This document shows positions 9,339 through 18,855 of a DNA stretch of 64,000 nucleotides, piece after piece. The stretch's first letter is position 1; each line of letters opens with the position of its first letter. The DNA is from Aliarcobacter trophiarum LMG 25534 (GTDB taxonomy: Bacteria; Campylobacterota; Campylobacteria; Campylobacterales; Arcobacteraceae): NCBI RefSeq assembly GCF_003355515.1, contig NZ_CP031367.1:1240001-1304000 (forward strand), given 5' to 3'. Below the pieces are notes generated by a model that saw only the letters and a program-made list of their open reading frames with translations, searched no databases and was not told the DNA's origin. Made by a program: the position numbers and the translations under genes.

Positions 9339-10622
9339 CTATATTCTTGTATTAGGAAGAGTTAGTTTTGCCTCATCACTTTTTGCAGAAAGAACACCAA
9401 ATTCATCTATTGCTTGAACACTATAGTAGTAATCAACTCCTTGTACAATATCATGGTCTTCAAATCTTAAAGTAGTTATATTATTAAATTTTACTGTATC
9501 TGAAAAAAGCCAATATTTTTTCACTCTTTTGTAAACATTATAAGATGTTGTTCTATTATCTCCTGCTTGCCAATTCAATATAGCTTTGTTTCCTTGTATC
9601 TGAGCTAAAGTTAATATTGGTTTTGAAGGAGGAGCTAGTGTTATACCTTTTGTAGAATCAACATCTGAAGTACTTTCAAGATTATCTTTATCAACTGCTA
9701 AAACTTTGTAGTAGTACTCCTTTTTATCAGCATTTATCTCATCTGTATATTCTAAAGTATCTGAGTTTACAGCTGCTATATTACTATATCCAAAAGATTG
9801 GTAGCTACTTCTATAAATTCTATATTGAACTACATCAGATGTTGGTGAAGCACTCCATGTTATATATACTTTTTTTGGAATATTATTTGAACTTCTTACA
9901 TTTGTTGGTGAAATAGGAAGTGGTTTTGTTTTTGCTTCTAATACTTTTGTAGGAGCTGATTCAACATCGCTAAAAGAGAAAGCTTTTATTCTATACTTAT
10001 ATGTAGTATTGTTATCTAAGCCTGTATCTATAAACTCTGCACTTAATCTATTTTCTATCTTAGAAGCAGATGCCCAAACCCACTCTTTCAAAAATGTATT
10101 ATACTTTTCAACTCTATAGTAACTAACTCTAGGATCAGGATGTGGTTGCCAAACTAATTTTACTTTTTTTGGAAGATTTGATATAGCTTGTGCAAAACTA
10201 ACAGCAACAATTCTAGGGAGTGTTTCAACTATATAAGCTTGTGTTGTAGCTGATTCGCTACCATCATTTAATCTAGCAGAGATTTGATAAGCATATCTTG
10301 TTTTTGGCTCTAAACCTTTATCTACATAATGTGTTACATATCTACTATCTGTTGCTTTGATTAGCTTTAAAGTATTTCCACCTTGATCTAGTTCTGTTCT
10401 ATAAAAATTATACCCTACAACTCTATGGTCATCAATCTTTTGCCACTCAAAACCAATTGAATTCATATCTGGAATAGATTTTATTGAAGAGTAATCTACC
10501 GTTTGGAAATTTTGATTAACCTTTGGTGAAGTTGTTGTACTTAAGCTATCTAAAACATTTGAACAACCACTAATTATTAAAATTAAAATACTCAAAGAGG
10601 CTAGAAGTCTCAATTTTTTCAT
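9339..10622 (-). CDS. flpA: FlpA-like fibronectin type III domain lipoprotein
   Basis: 427 residues from MKKLRLLASL. The signal peptide ends with the lipobox LIISGC, so the mature protein is an outer-membrane-anchored lipoprotein. At least three FN3 repeats follow, with recurring YYxVxAVD and SYYRVEKY strands between about 50 and 425. It sits between the pseudouridine synthase and trmB, the position of the C. jejuni fibronectin-binding adhesin FlpA (Cj1279c). An upstream in-frame start at 10652 is less likely, because AAGGAGAG lies just before the ATG at 10622 and that start gives a clean lipoprotein signal. The gene start overlaps the end of the neighbouring gene. Confidence 0.85.
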   Translation of the reverse strand: MKKLRLLASLSILILIISGCSNVLDSLSTTTSPKVNQNFQTVDYSSIKSIPDMNSIGFEWQKIDDHRVVGYNFYRTELDQGGNTLKLIKATDSRYVTHYVDKGLEPKTRYAYQISARLNDGSESATTQAYIVETLPRIVAVSFAQAISNLPKKVKLVWQPHPDPRVSYYRVEKYNTFLKEWVWASASKIENRLSAEFIDTGLDNNTTYKYRIKAFSFSDVESAPTKVLEAKTKPLPISPTNVRSSNNIPKKVYITWSASPTSDVVQYRIYRSSYQSFGYSNIAAVNSDTLEYTDEINADKKEYYYKVLAVDKDNLESTSDVDSTKGITLAPPSKPILTLAQIQGNKAILNWQAGDNRTTSYNVYKRVKKYWLFSDTVKFNNITTLRFEDHDIVQGVDYYYSVQAIDEFGVLSAKSDEAKLTLPNTRI

Positions 10623-11556
10623 ATATTCTCTCCTTATCAAAATTACTTTCACAAAAATCTTGCATATCTTTTGGAAGTTTTGCAGTAAAGCTCATCTTCT
10701 TTTTTGTCCTAGGATGAGTAAATACTAAGCAAAATCCATGCAAAAAAAATCCATTGATATTATCAAAATTGCCCTTAAATCCATATAAAACATCTCCTAA
10801 AATATGTCTATTTATATTATTTAAATGAACTCTTATTTGATGTGTTCTTCCAGTAAAAAGCTTACAAGCTATTAGTTCATATTTTGAATTATTACTAAGT
10901 TCGATTTTACAAAAAGAGGTTCTTGCATATCTTCCATCTTTTTGTATAGCCATTTTAAGCCTATTATTTGGATTTCTAGCTATTGGTGCTTCTACTTCAA
11001 TATTATCTTTTAAAGGCAAATCAATTACTGCTAAGTAATACCGTCCTGCTTCTCTTCTTTCTAGCTGTTTTGATATTTCAATATGAGCTTCATTTGTTTT
11101 TGCTACTATTAAAATACCACTAGTTCCTTTATCCAATCTATGTACAATTCCATGTCTCTCTTCTCCACTTATAGTTGATAAACTTATATTTTGAAGTTTC
11201 AACCAATCAACCAAAGTAGCATCTTTTACACTAGGAGCATCGTGAACTGTAAGCCCTCGTGGCTTATTAATAATTAAAATATCACTATCTTCATAGATTA
11301 TCTCTATCTCTTTATCTTTTAGTGAATCTTTTATAAATTCACTATCTTTCTTATCAAATGTTTTTGCTTCTGGGAAAAAAACATCTATTTGCTGATTTAA
11401 TTTTAGTTTTAAGCCATTTTTATTTGTAGTTTTTCCATCTACTTTTACAAACTCTTTTTCAATTAGTTGCTCGATTTGATTCCTTGAAGCATCTATTTTT
11501 AAGCTTAAAAACTTATCTAATCTAATCTCTTCATCTACAATAAAATTTTTATACAT
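10570..11556 (-). CDS. RluA/RluD-family rRNA pseudouridine synthase
   Basis: 328 residues. An S4 RNA-binding domain (about 10-70, RLDKFLSLKIDASRNQIEQL) precedes the pseudouridine synthase domain (about 85-300). The catalytic aspartate is in HRLDKGTSGILIVAKT, and GRTHQIRVHL, the other family motif, is present. Such enzymes isomerise uridines in 23S rRNA. It heads the flpA/trmB/ftsE/ftsX operon and overlaps flpA by 53 bp. Which 23S site it modifies cannot be told from sequence; it corresponds to Cj1280c. Confidence 0.9.
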   Translation of the reverse strand: MYKNFIVDEEIRLDKFLSLKIDASRNQIEQLIEKEFVKVDGKTTNKNGLKLKLNQQIDVFFPEAKTFDKKDSEFIKDSLKDKEIEIIYEDSDILIINKPRGLTVHDAPSVKDATLVDWLKLQNISLSTISGEERHGIVHRLDKGTSGILIVAKTNEAHIEISKQLERREAGRYYLAVIDLPLKDNIEVEAPIARNPNNRLKMAIQKDGRYARTSFCKIELSNNSKYELIACKLFTGRTHQIRVHLNNINRHILGDVLYGFKGNFDNINGFFLHGFCLVFTHPRTKKKMSFTAKLPKDMQDFCESNFDKERIYEKIETSSLFEYFNFNN

Positions 11557-11575
11557 ATTATGCTACTCTTTCTTT

Positions 11576-12685
11576 ATGCGTTTACTTGATAAAAGAATTA
11601 TGTCACATTTTGATTATTTAATTTTAATCTTTATAGCTCCTTTGATAATACTCTCTTATGTATTAATAGAAGAGGCAAATGAGGCATTAGCAAGTAAACA
11701 AGTTTTTTATTATAGTGTATCTTTATTTATATTTCTTTTAGTTTTTATGCTTCCAATTAGAAAGAATTTAAGGTTAGTACCTATTTTATACTGGCTTGGT
11801 GTTTTTTTATTAATTTTAGTTGAATTTATTGGAGTTACAAAGTTAGGAGCAAAAAGATGGATACATATTCCACTTTTTGATACAACTATTCAACCATCAG
11901 AGATAGTAAAACCAATATATATATTAATGTTAGGTTACTTAATTCAGAGAAAACCACCACCAATTGGTGGATATGGATTAAAAGATTTTGGATATTTTTC
12001 AATATATATTTTTATACCATTCATTTTAATAGCAAAAGAGCCAGACCTAGGAACTGCTCTTGTTATGCTTCTTTTAGGATATGGAATACTTTTTATAATT
12101 GGTGTAAATTGGAAGATATGGTTAGGAATTGGCTTTATTTTATCTATATTTTTACCATTTTCATACAATTATGTTATGAAAGATTATCAAAAAAAAAGAG
12201 TTCATGATTTTATAGTAGCAGAAAAGCCTAGTTACCATGTCCAGCAAAGTATTATAGCTATTGGTTCAGGAGGACTTACTGGAAAAAAGAGTGAAGATGC
12301 AACTCAAACTCAACTTAAGTTTTTACCAATTGCTACAAGCGATTTTATTTTTGCTTTTTTAGTAGAAAGGCATGGTTTTTTAGGGGCTTTTGGATTAATT
12401 CTTTTATATGTAATTATAATTTTACACCTATTTACAATAAACTATTTTTTTAAAACAGATTTTGTAGTAAAAGCCTTTTCTTCAGGTCTAGCCTTACTTA
12501 TCTTTTTAAATATGAGTATAAATATTTTGATGGTTATTGGTTTTGCTCCAGTTGTTGGTATTCCTTTACCTCTTTTTTCTTATGGGGGAAGCTCTTTTAT
12601 AAACTTTATTATAACTTTTGCAATTTTAGAAAATCTTATAGCTTTTAGATATATGGATATGTATAATTATGAAAGAAAGATGTAG
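11576..12685 (+). CDS. rodA: Rod-shape peptidoglycan glycosyltransferase RodA
   Basis: 369 residues with about ten membrane helices and the SEDS-family motifs: the GAKRWI motif, EPDLGTALV (catalytic aspartate region), and the C-terminal GIPLPLFSYGGSS. It polymerises lipid II during elongation with PBP2 as partner. The gene starts 19 bp from the divergent pseudouridine synthase and ends three bases before the convergent tonB stop. The start codon is the first ATG (ATGCGTTTACTT). Confidence 0.93.
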   Translation: MRLLDKRIMSHFDYLILIFIAPLIILSYVLIEEANEALASKQVFYYSVSLFIFLLVFMLPIRKNLRLVPILYWLGVFLLILVEFIGVTKLGAKRWIHIPLFDTTIQPSEIVKPIYILMLGYLIQRKPPPIGGYGLKDFGYFSIYIFIPFILIAKEPDLGTALVMLLLGYGILFIIGVNWKIWLGIGFILSIFLPFSYNYVMKDYQKKRVHDFIVAEKPSYHVQQSIIAIGSGGLTGKKSEDATQTQLKFLPIATSDFIFAFLVERHGFLGAFGLILLYVIIILHLFTINYFFKTDFVVKAFSSGLALLIFLNMSINILMVIGFAPVVGIPLPLFSYGGSSFINFIITFAILENLIAFRYMDMYNYERKM

Positions 12686-12688
12686 TAT

Positions 12689-13474
12689 TTAATAATTTCT
12701 ATAAAATACTTTAAATCTAAGTTTTGTTGGTTCACTAGGCTTTGGATACTCTTTATATGCTATTTGTATTAACTCTAAAGAGTAATCATCTAAAATAGTA
12801 TATCCACTTGAATTAATTATTTTAAGACCACTAATATCTCCATTTGGATGAAACATAAACTCTATAATATTAATCCCACCTATTCCTAATTTTGAAGCTA
12901 ATTTTGGATAACCCATACGATTTAAAACTCTTTGTGTAATTACTTGAAAATTATTTAAGTTTTTTTCTAAATATGCTTTTTGAACCTTTGTAAAATTATC
13001 ATACTCTTTTCCATAAAGTTGTTGTAACTCATTTAAAACCTCTTGATTTATAGGGGACTTTTGAGATAAAAATTTTTCTAAAGTATTTTCTTGAAACGTG
13101 CTACTCTCTTTTAAGATATCTTTTTGTACTTTTTTTGCATTGTTTATATCTATCTGTTTTTTACTATTTGTATCTTTTGTAACAACTTTGGGACTATCTA
13201 TCTCTTTTGTCTTTTTAGGGCTTACTTTTTCTATTTTTTGCTCAACTTTTTTTTCTACTACAGATTTTTGCTCTATTTGTGGTAAAGTTTCAATAGCTTT
13301 AATATTTTGCTCTTGTTGTGGTCTATCTTCTACTAATTTAACAAACTTAATATCACTTTTTTCAGAATGCTCTTTCTCTTTTGGTTCAATATCCTCTTTT
13401 ATAAAACTATAGTTTAAAAATAGCAAAATATGTAGCAACAGTGATATTAAAAAGGCTAAGTATAGTTTTTTCAT
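12689..13474 (-). CDS. tonB: TonB-like energy transducer
   Basis: 261 residues. It has an N-terminal membrane anchor (about 3-22), a charged spacer rich in Lys, Glu and Gln with several proline-bearing stretches (about 25-130), and a C-terminal TonB domain (about 175-261) with GGINIIEFMFHPNGDISG and LDDYSLELI. TonB carries proton-motive energy from ExbBD to outer-membrane receptors. No exbB or exbD is adjacent. A TonB-dependent receptor is encoded at 61-63 kb. The stop lies three bases from the rodA stop. Confidence 0.83.
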   Translation of the reverse strand: MKKLYLAFLISLLLHILLFLNYSFIKEDIEPKEKEHSEKSDIKFVKLVEDRPQQEQNIKAIETLPQIEQKSVVEKKVEQKIEKVSPKKTKEIDSPKVVTKDTNSKKQIDINNAKKVQKDILKESSTFQENTLEKFLSQKSPINQEVLNELQQLYGKEYDNFTKVQKAYLEKNLNNFQVITQRVLNRMGYPKLASKLGIGGINIIEFMFHPNGDISGLKIINSSGYTILDDYSLELIQIAYKEYPKPSEPTKLRFKVFYRNY

Positions 13475-13565
13475 TGGTCGAATTATAGTAAAAAAATTAT
13501 TGAATTTGGTTAAAATTTCATTAAAGTAATCTTTGTATCATTTTAAAACTAAAAAGGAGCAATAA

Positions 13566-14159
13566 ATGGGAGTTTTTAATGAAAAAAGAAGCCTAAATTT
13601 AAGGGTTTGGCACTGGCTTAATTCAATAGCAATTATAGGTTTAATCTTTACATGTATATTTAGAAGTACTTGGTTTAATAAGAATGATAATGCCTTAATT
13701 ATTCAAAATAAGTTAAGTGAATTTGGTTTATCTCTTACAAATGAAAATGCTGTAGTTATTGCAAAACTTTTAAGATCAGAGATGTGGAACTGGCACTATA
13801 TCTTTGGTTTTATTCTAGTTTTTTTGATTATTTTTAGACTTTTTGCATTTTTAAGTAGAAGTGAAACTGGAATTTTAACAAAAATAAAAGAGAGCAAGAA
13901 TATTCATCAAAAAGGTGCAAAAATTATGCACTTACTCTTTTATATAGTTACTTTTCTTGTTTGTTTAACAGGAGTTTTACTATATTTTAGAGATGATTTA
14001 AACTTAGCCAAAAGTTTTGTTGGCTTTATGAAAGATATGCATAAACAATCTTTTTTCTTCTATCTATTTTTTATAGCTACTCATCTTTTTGGAGTTATAG
14101 TAGCTGAAACTACAACGGATAAAGGATTAATTAGTGAGATGTTTAATGGTGGGAAATAA
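13566..14159 (+). CDS. Cytochrome b561/b6-type di-heme membrane protein
   Basis: 197 residues with four membrane helices. Candidate heme-ligating histidines lie in VWHWLN (about 16), WNWHYIFGF (about 78), KIMHLLFY (about 123) and ATHLFGV (about 166), the layout of cytochrome b561 or NiFe-hydrogenase b-type subunits. It would pass electrons between the quinone pool and an unidentified partner; no oxidoreductase subunit is adjacent. AAAGGAG stands seven bases before the ATG. A strong terminator follows, so it is probably monocistronic. Confidence 0.75.
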   Translation: MGVFNEKRSLNLRVWHWLNSIAIIGLIFTCIFRSTWFNKNDNALIIQNKLSEFGLSLTNENAVVIAKLLRSEMWNWHYIFGFILVFLIIFRLFAFLSRSETGILTKIKESKNIHQKGAKIMHLLFYIVTFLVCLTGVLLYFRDDLNLAKSFVGFMKDMHKQSFFFYLFFIATHLFGVIVAETTTDKGLISEMFNGGK

Positions 14160-14160
14160 T

Positions 14161-14184
14161 AAAATAGGCTTTAACGCCTATTTT
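14161..14184 (+). terminator. Rho-independent-type terminator after the cytochrome b gene
   Basis: Perfect 9-bp stem (AAAATAGGC / GCCTATTTT) with a 6-base loop, starting two bases after the stop codon and ending in a T-run. Its symmetry means it could also act on the other strand. Confidence 0.8.
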
Positions 14185-14362
14185 AAATTAATTCAATAAA
14201 CTTAACAAAGTTACTCTTTAATGATATTAAATCTACAAAACCCTCAATCTTTATAAAAACTTACAAAATTTATACAAACCTAAAAATACTCTAATAAACT
14301 ATTGCTTATATAGTTTATTGTAGAATATTTAAAATTTAAATAAATCAAGATTAGGAAAAAAT

Positions 14363-15655
14363 ATGTTTAAAAAATCTATAAAAGCCTACAAAGAAGCTTG
14401 TGAAGTAATTCCAGGAGGAGTAGATTCCCCTGTTAGAGCATTTAAAAGTGTAGGTGGAACTCCTCCGTTTATCAAAAAAGGAGAAGGTGCCTATCTATTT
14501 GATATTGACGGAAATGCTTATGTAGATTTTGTTCAAAGTTGGGGACCTCTTATTTTTGGACATTGCGATAAAGATATTGAAAAAGCTGTTATTAAAACTG
14601 TAAAAAAAGGTTTAAGCTTTGGTGCTCCAACTCTTCTTGAGACAGAATTAGCACAAGAGATAGTTTCTATGTATAAAAATATAGATAAAATTAGATTTGT
14701 AAGCTCTGGAACAGAAGCTACTATGAGTGCTATTAGACTTGCAAGAGGTGTTACAAATAAAAATGATATTGTAAAGTTTGAAGGGTGTTATCATGGACAT
14801 AGTGATTCTCTTTTAGTTCAAGCCGGAAGTGGAATGGCAACTTTTGGAAGTCCAAGTAGCCCTGGTGTTCCAGCAGATTTGACAAAACATACTCTTTTAT
14901 GTGAATACAACAATATATCTCAACTTGAAAAATGTTTTGAAGAGAGTAGCGACATAGCTTGTATAATTATTGAACCAATTGCTGGGAATATGGGATTAGT
15001 TCCTGCTACAAACGAGTTTTTAGAAAAATGTAGAGAGCTTTGCAATAAACATGGAGCACTATTGATTTTTGATGAAGTTATGAGTGGATTTAGAGCATCT
15101 TTAAAAGGAGCTAGTGGAATTTTAAATATACAAGCTGATATCTTAACTTTTGGAAAGGTAATAGGAGCGGGAATGCCAGTAGGTGCTTTTGCAGCAAGTA
15201 AAGAAATTATGAGCCACTTATCACCTGAAGGAAAAATTTATCAAGCAGGAACTCTAAGTGGTAACCCTGTTGCTATGGCAGCAGGATTAGAGAGTCTTAA
15301 AAAATTAAAAGCAAATCCAAAAATCTATGAAGATTTAAGTAAAAAAGCTATAAAACTTGTAAATGGTCTAAAAGAAGTAGCTACTAAAAATGGTATAGCT
15401 CTTCAAGTAAATACAAGAGGAAGTATGTTTGGATTTTTCTTTTGCGAAGAGGAGCCAAAAAACTTTAAAGAGGTAGGAAAATGTAATTTTGAAAGGTTTG
15501 CAACTTTCCATAGAGAGATGCTAAAACATGGTTTTTACTTTGCTTGTAGCCAATATGAAGCTGGATTTATATGTACAAAAATTACAAATAAAATGATAGA
15601 AAATTGTATAAAAACAGCAGATAAAGTTATGAAAGGTTTAAAAAACAATGCATAG
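14363..15655 (+). CDS. hemL: Glutamate-1-semialdehyde 2,1-aminomutase
   Basis: 430 residues, normal for HemL. It contains [15 protein letters not shown] near the N-terminus, [16 protein letters not shown], the cofactor pocket motif [12 protein letters not shown], and the PLP lysine in [16 protein letters not shown]. It makes 5-aminolevulinate from glutamate-1-semialdehyde, the C5 route of heme synthesis. It opens a compact operon: ppnP overlaps its end by 8 bp, then two small membrane-protein genes follow. About 200 AT-rich bases precede it and should hold the promoter. Confidence 0.97.
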   Translation: MFKKSIKAYKEACEVIPGGVDSPVRAFKSVGGTPPFIKKGEGAYLFDIDGNAYVDFVQSWGPLIFGHCDKDIEKAVIKTVKKGLSFGAPTLLETELAQEIVSMYKNIDKIRFVSSGTEATMSAIRLARGVTNKNDIVKFEGCYHGHSDSLLVQAGSGMATFGSPSSPGVPADLTKHTLLCEYNNISQLEKCFEESSDIACIIIEPIAGNMGLVPATNEFLEKCRELCNKHGALLIFDEVMSGFRASLKGASGILNIQADILTFGKVIGAGMPVGAFAASKEIMSHLSPEGKIYQAGTLSGNPVAMAAGLESLKKLKANPKIYEDLSKKAIKLVNGLKEVATKNGIALQVNTRGSMFGFFFCEEEPKNFKEVGKCNFERFATFHREMLKHGFYFACSQYEAGFICTKITNKMIENCIKTADKVMKGLKNNA

Positions 15656-15962
15656 TTTTAAAGGTGTTGAATTAATAAAAAAAGCAAATATCTATTTTGA
15701 TGGAAATGTTACAAGTAGAACATTTATAGATACAGACGGAAGTAAAAAATCTCTTGGAATTATGATGAAAGGAGAGTATCTCTTTGGTACTGTTGAAGCT
15801 GAAATAATGGAGATTATTGAAGGTCATGTTGAAGTAAAACTAAAAGGCGAAAAAGAGTGGAAAACATATAGAAGTGGAAGCTCATTTGAAGTTGTTGCAA
15901 ACTCTAGCTTTGATATAAAAGTATTAGAAATAACTGATTACTTTTGTAGCTATATAAAATAG
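15648..15962 (+). CDS. ppnP: Pyrimidine/purine nucleoside phosphorylase (PpnP family), copy 1
   Basis: 104 residues, the full length of this small cupin family (formerly DUF1255). Family markers [17 protein letters not shown] and a cupin core running into the C-terminal DYFCSYIK are visible. PpnP phosphorolyses several nucleosides to base and ribose-1-phosphate. It overlaps hemL by 8 bp. A diverged second copy is encoded at 49602-49916; the two share the FKGV..AN....GN.TSR and DGSKK.LGIM cores but differ elsewhere. Confidence 0.88.
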   Translation: MHSFKGVELIKKANIYFDGNVTSRTFIDTDGSKKSLGIMMKGEYLFGTVEAEIMEIIEGHVEVKLKGEKEWKTYRSGSSFEVVANSSFDIKVLEITDYFCSYIK

Positions 15963-15974
15963 ATTGGAGTATTT

Positions 15975-16283
15975 ATGGAAGAGAGAAAAGATACTAAGCC
16001 AAAACATAGAGATAAGATTGAAGCTTTAGATAGTTTATCTGTTGGAATTTCTATGGTTGCCGCTATTGTAATAGGGGTTGGAATAGGTTTGGCTTTAAAA
16101 CACTTTACAGGATATACATGGACACTTTGGTTAGGTGTTTTTTGGGGTATTGCTGCAGCTGGCTTAAATGTTTATAAAGCATATAAAAGAGCTCAAAAAG
16201 TGTATGAAGGTATGGAAAATGATCCAAGATATGCACATAGAGCAAAATATGGTGATAAATCTTTTGATGATGAAGATAAGTAA
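15975..16283 (+). CDS. AtpZ/AtpI-family small membrane protein
   Basis: 102 residues with two membrane helices (about 24-44 and 50-66) separated by a short turn, then a charged tail. The first helix contains GVGIGLALKHFTG and the second WTLWLGVFWGIAAAGLNVYKAYKR, the pattern of the AtpZ/AtpI group that helps assemble or supply Mg2+/Ca2+ to F-type ATP synthase. No ATP synthase genes are adjacent. GGAG lies five bases before the ATG. It overlaps the next gene by 14 bp. Confidence 0.75.
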   Translation: MEERKDTKPKHRDKIEALDSLSVGISMVAAIVIGVGIGLALKHFTGYTWTLWLGVFWGIAAAGLNVYKAYKRAQKVYEGMENDPRYAHRAKYGDKSFDDEDK

Positions 16284-16815
16284 GCAAACTGTAAATTTTG
16301 CAAAGGTTTTTATATTTTTAAATCTTTGTTTAACTATATATGCCCTACTCTTTCAAAATAGTGTTTGGCTTTTAAATATTCAAGTTGCATTCTTTTCATC
16401 TTTATTTGTAACTCTTGCCTCTTTCTTATCTTATAAAAAAAATATACAAAATAGATTATCTTCTTATGATGAAAAACAAAAAAACTCAATTGAAGATAGA
16501 GATAAAATTGATGAAATAGATGACCCTTTTGATTTATATAGTGAATATGAAGAGGTTCCTAAAGAGCAATTGTCACCTGAAAAAATCAAAGAGATAATAG
16601 ATGAAGAGAGAAAAAGAGTGAAGCAAAATAGCTTTAAAAATACTCTTTTTAGCGCTGGTGGTTTTATCTCAATTTATAGAGTTTTGGGATATGGAATTTT
16701 AATTTTTGGTTTTTTTGCATTAAATAACAATAAAATTCTTATTCCTATTGCTTTTATTACTGGACTTAGTATTGTTCCTATTGGAGTTTTATTTACTAAA
16801 TTTTTGAACAAATAG
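16270..16815 (+). CDS. Conserved inner membrane protein of unknown function
   Basis: About 181 residues with four predicted membrane helices: two near the N-terminus (about 8-28 and 34-55), a charged cytoplasmic loop rich in Asp and Glu (about 65-120), and two near the C-terminus (about 132-180). I place the start at one of the two adjacent ATGs (16267 or 16270) inside the end of the previous gene. A longer in-frame ORF begins at 16168, but its first 33 residues are an out-of-frame reading of the AtpZ-like gene. Its place behind hemL resembles Cj0852c. Function not recognised. Confidence 0.7.
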   Translation: MKISKQTVNFAKVFIFLNLCLTIYALLFQNSVWLLNIQVAFFSSLFVTLASFLSYKKNIQNRLSSYDEKQKNSIEDRDKIDEIDDPFDLYSEYEEVPKEQLSPEKIKEIIDEERKRVKQNSFKNTLFSAGGFISIYRVLGYGILIFGFFALNNNKILIPIAFITGLSIVPIGVLFTKFLNK

Positions 16816-16827
16816 AGTAAAGATTTT

Positions 16828-16859
16828 ATCCCAATTTTTCTATTATATAAAATTGGGAT
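16828..16859. terminator. Bidirectional terminator between convergent genes
   Basis: An ATCCCAATTTT arm pairs with AAATTGGGAT across a loop of about ten bases. It lies between the end of the hemL operon (plus) and the end of the GGDEF-EAL gene (minus), with T-runs on both sides. Confidence 0.8.
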
Positions 16860-16866
16860 ATAGATA

Positions 16867-18855
16867 TTAATTTTTTTCTAAAGATTTATAAAACTCTTCA
16901 AACTCTTTTGCTTTTATTGGTTTAGAAAAATAGTAACCTTGATATAAATTACAATCTATAGATTTTAGATACTCAACTTGCTCTTGTTGCTCTACCCCTT
17001 CAGCTACTATTTTCATATGTAATGCCTGTCCCATTTTTACAATAGTTTCAATAAATACTTTTCCTTGTTCATTAAAAGAGTCATCAATAAAAGATTTATC
17101 TATTTTTAAATAATCAATAGGGTATTTTTTAAGATAAGATAAAGATGAATATCCTGTTCCAAAATCATCTAATGAAATACTAATACCAAACTTATTTAAT
17201 TTTCTAAGAGTCGCATATACACTATTATTTTGGTCAATCAAAATATATTCAGTTAGTTCTAAAATAATTCTATTTGGCTCTATTTTTTTACTATTTATTT
17301 TATCTATTAAATTTTTTGCAAAATTATTTTGTAAAAACTGTTTAGCTGAAATATTTATAGACATCACTATATCTATACCTTTACTTTTCCAATCTAAATA
17401 TTGATTTAATGCCTCTTCTACTATCCAATCTCCCAATTCTAGAATAAAATCATTCTCTTCAGCAAGAGGAATAAAATCAGAAGGGGGAATAAACCCTTTT
17501 TCCTTATCAATCCATCTAATTAGTGCTTCTACTCCTATTATTTTTGAATCTTTTAGGCAAACTTTTGGTTGGTAAAATAATTTATAATCACCATTTTTAA
17601 GAGCTGTTCGCATCTCTTTATTTAAGTTAATCACTTTTAAGATAGCTTCATTTAAATCTTTTGTAAAAAAATGATATCTATTTCTACCATGTTTTTTTGC
17701 TTCATACATGGCTATATCTGCACTTTTCATTAAAGATACATGATCTTCTCCATCTTGTGGGAAAATTGCTATTCCAACACTACAAGTTGTCTCAACAGGG
17801 TGAGTTTGAATAACCCAAGGTTTTGCTAGTTGTTTTTGTATTCTTTTTATAATATTTGTCAATTCAACAGTAGTTTTATAATCTTGAATAATTAATACAA
17901 ACTCATCACCTCCTACTCTTGCAATAAAATCATTTGGTCTTAACACTTGTTTTAATATAGTTGATATCTTTTGTAATAATTCATCACCAATATTATGACC
18001 CAAAGAGTCATTTATAGTTTTAAAGTGGTCTAAATCTAAAAATAAAAAAGCAAACTCCACTTTCTTTCTTTTTGCAGTTGGAATTAATCTATCTAAAAAC
18101 TCTTGTAGAGAGTTTCTATTTGCTAAACCGCTTAATGAATCTGTTCTTGCCATTAAAAAAAACTCTTTTTTCTCATTTTCTAATCGTGAAAAAGAATCAA
18201 CCATAGAGTGTCTAATAGACTCTAACTCTTTTATTTTAAAAGCTTTTGGAATTTTAGTGTTATAGTATGCCAATTGTCTCAGTTTTTCAAGAGGAATAGT
18301 AATATATTTTCTAAAAATATAGTACATAATTAAAACCAAGAATATAGGTAAAATTCCGAAATATACAAAAAACTCATATCTATTTTTTACAAAATAGGTA
18401 TTTATATACTCTTTATCAATTAAAAATACTAAATCTAACTTTTTTAATCTATTCTGTTCATAGTAGTTAATATCTTCTTGAATATAAGATATTTCTGATA
18501 ACTTTTCACTATATGTTTTTATATTAGTTAAGCTACTATTTCTCTCTATAGATACTACTTTTGGATCTGTTGTAAGTAAAAGTTCATTATCATCAAAAAC
18601 CAAAATTGCCTTTACAAATTGGCTATTTGCAGCAACATTACCTAAAAGTGCCATATAAAGTAATATATCATCTTTTTTTTCTATAGTTTTTGATATTGTA
18701 TAAGCTTTCTCTTTTACTTCATTTTCCATTGTAGTAAATATAACTTTTGAAGTATTCTCCACTTGATTTTTAAAATAGTATATAAATATAGAACTTAATA
18801 TAAAAATCACTACTAGAATAAGGGTTAAAACAAATCTTTGAATTGTAAAAATCAC
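16867..18855 (-). CDS. Membrane GGDEF-EAL receptor (c-di-GMP synthesis/hydrolysis)
   Basis: 662 residues. Membrane helices at about 7-28 and 160-182 enclose a ~130-residue periplasmic sensor. A GGDEF domain (about 235-400) has an intact GGDEF (315-319) and an RPND inhibitory I-site five residues before it. An EAL domain (about 410-655) has intact EALIRW (443-448) and the DDFGTGYSS metal loop. Both activities are therefore possible. The start overlaps the stop of the upstream binding-protein gene by 4 bp, so the two are translationally coupled. The layout is that of Vibrio cholerae nspS-mbaA, where a periplasmic binding protein controls a GGDEF-EAL enzyme. Confidence 0.93.
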   Translation of the reverse strand: MIFTIQRFVLTLILVVIFILSSIFIYYFKNQVENTSKVIFTTMENEVKEKAYTISKTIEKKDDILLYMALLGNVAANSQFVKAILVFDDNELLLTTDPKVVSIERNSSLTNIKTYSEKLSEISYIQEDINYYEQNRLKKLDLVFLIDKEYINTYFVKNRYEFFVYFGILPIFLVLIMYYIFRKYITIPLEKLRQLAYYNTKIPKAFKIKELESIRHSMVDSFSRLENEKKEFFLMARTDSLSGLANRNSLQEFLDRLIPTAKRKKVEFAFLFLDLDHFKTINDSLGHNIGDELLQKISTILKQVLRPNDFIARVGGDEFVLIIQDYKTTVELTNIIKRIQKQLAKPWVIQTHPVETTCSVGIAIFPQDGEDHVSLMKSADIAMYEAKKHGRNRYHFFTKDLNEAILKVINLNKEMRTALKNGDYKLFYQPKVCLKDSKIIGVEALIRWIDKEKGFIPPSDFIPLAEENDFILELGDWIVEEALNQYLDWKSKGIDIVMSINISAKQFLQNNFAKNLIDKINSKKIEPNRIILELTEYILIDQNNSVYATLRKLNKFGISISLDDFGTGYSSLSYLKKYPIDYLKIDKSFIDDSFNEQGKVFIETIVKMGQALHMKIVAEGVEQQEQVEYLKSIDCNLYQGYYFSKPIKAKEFEEFYKSLEKN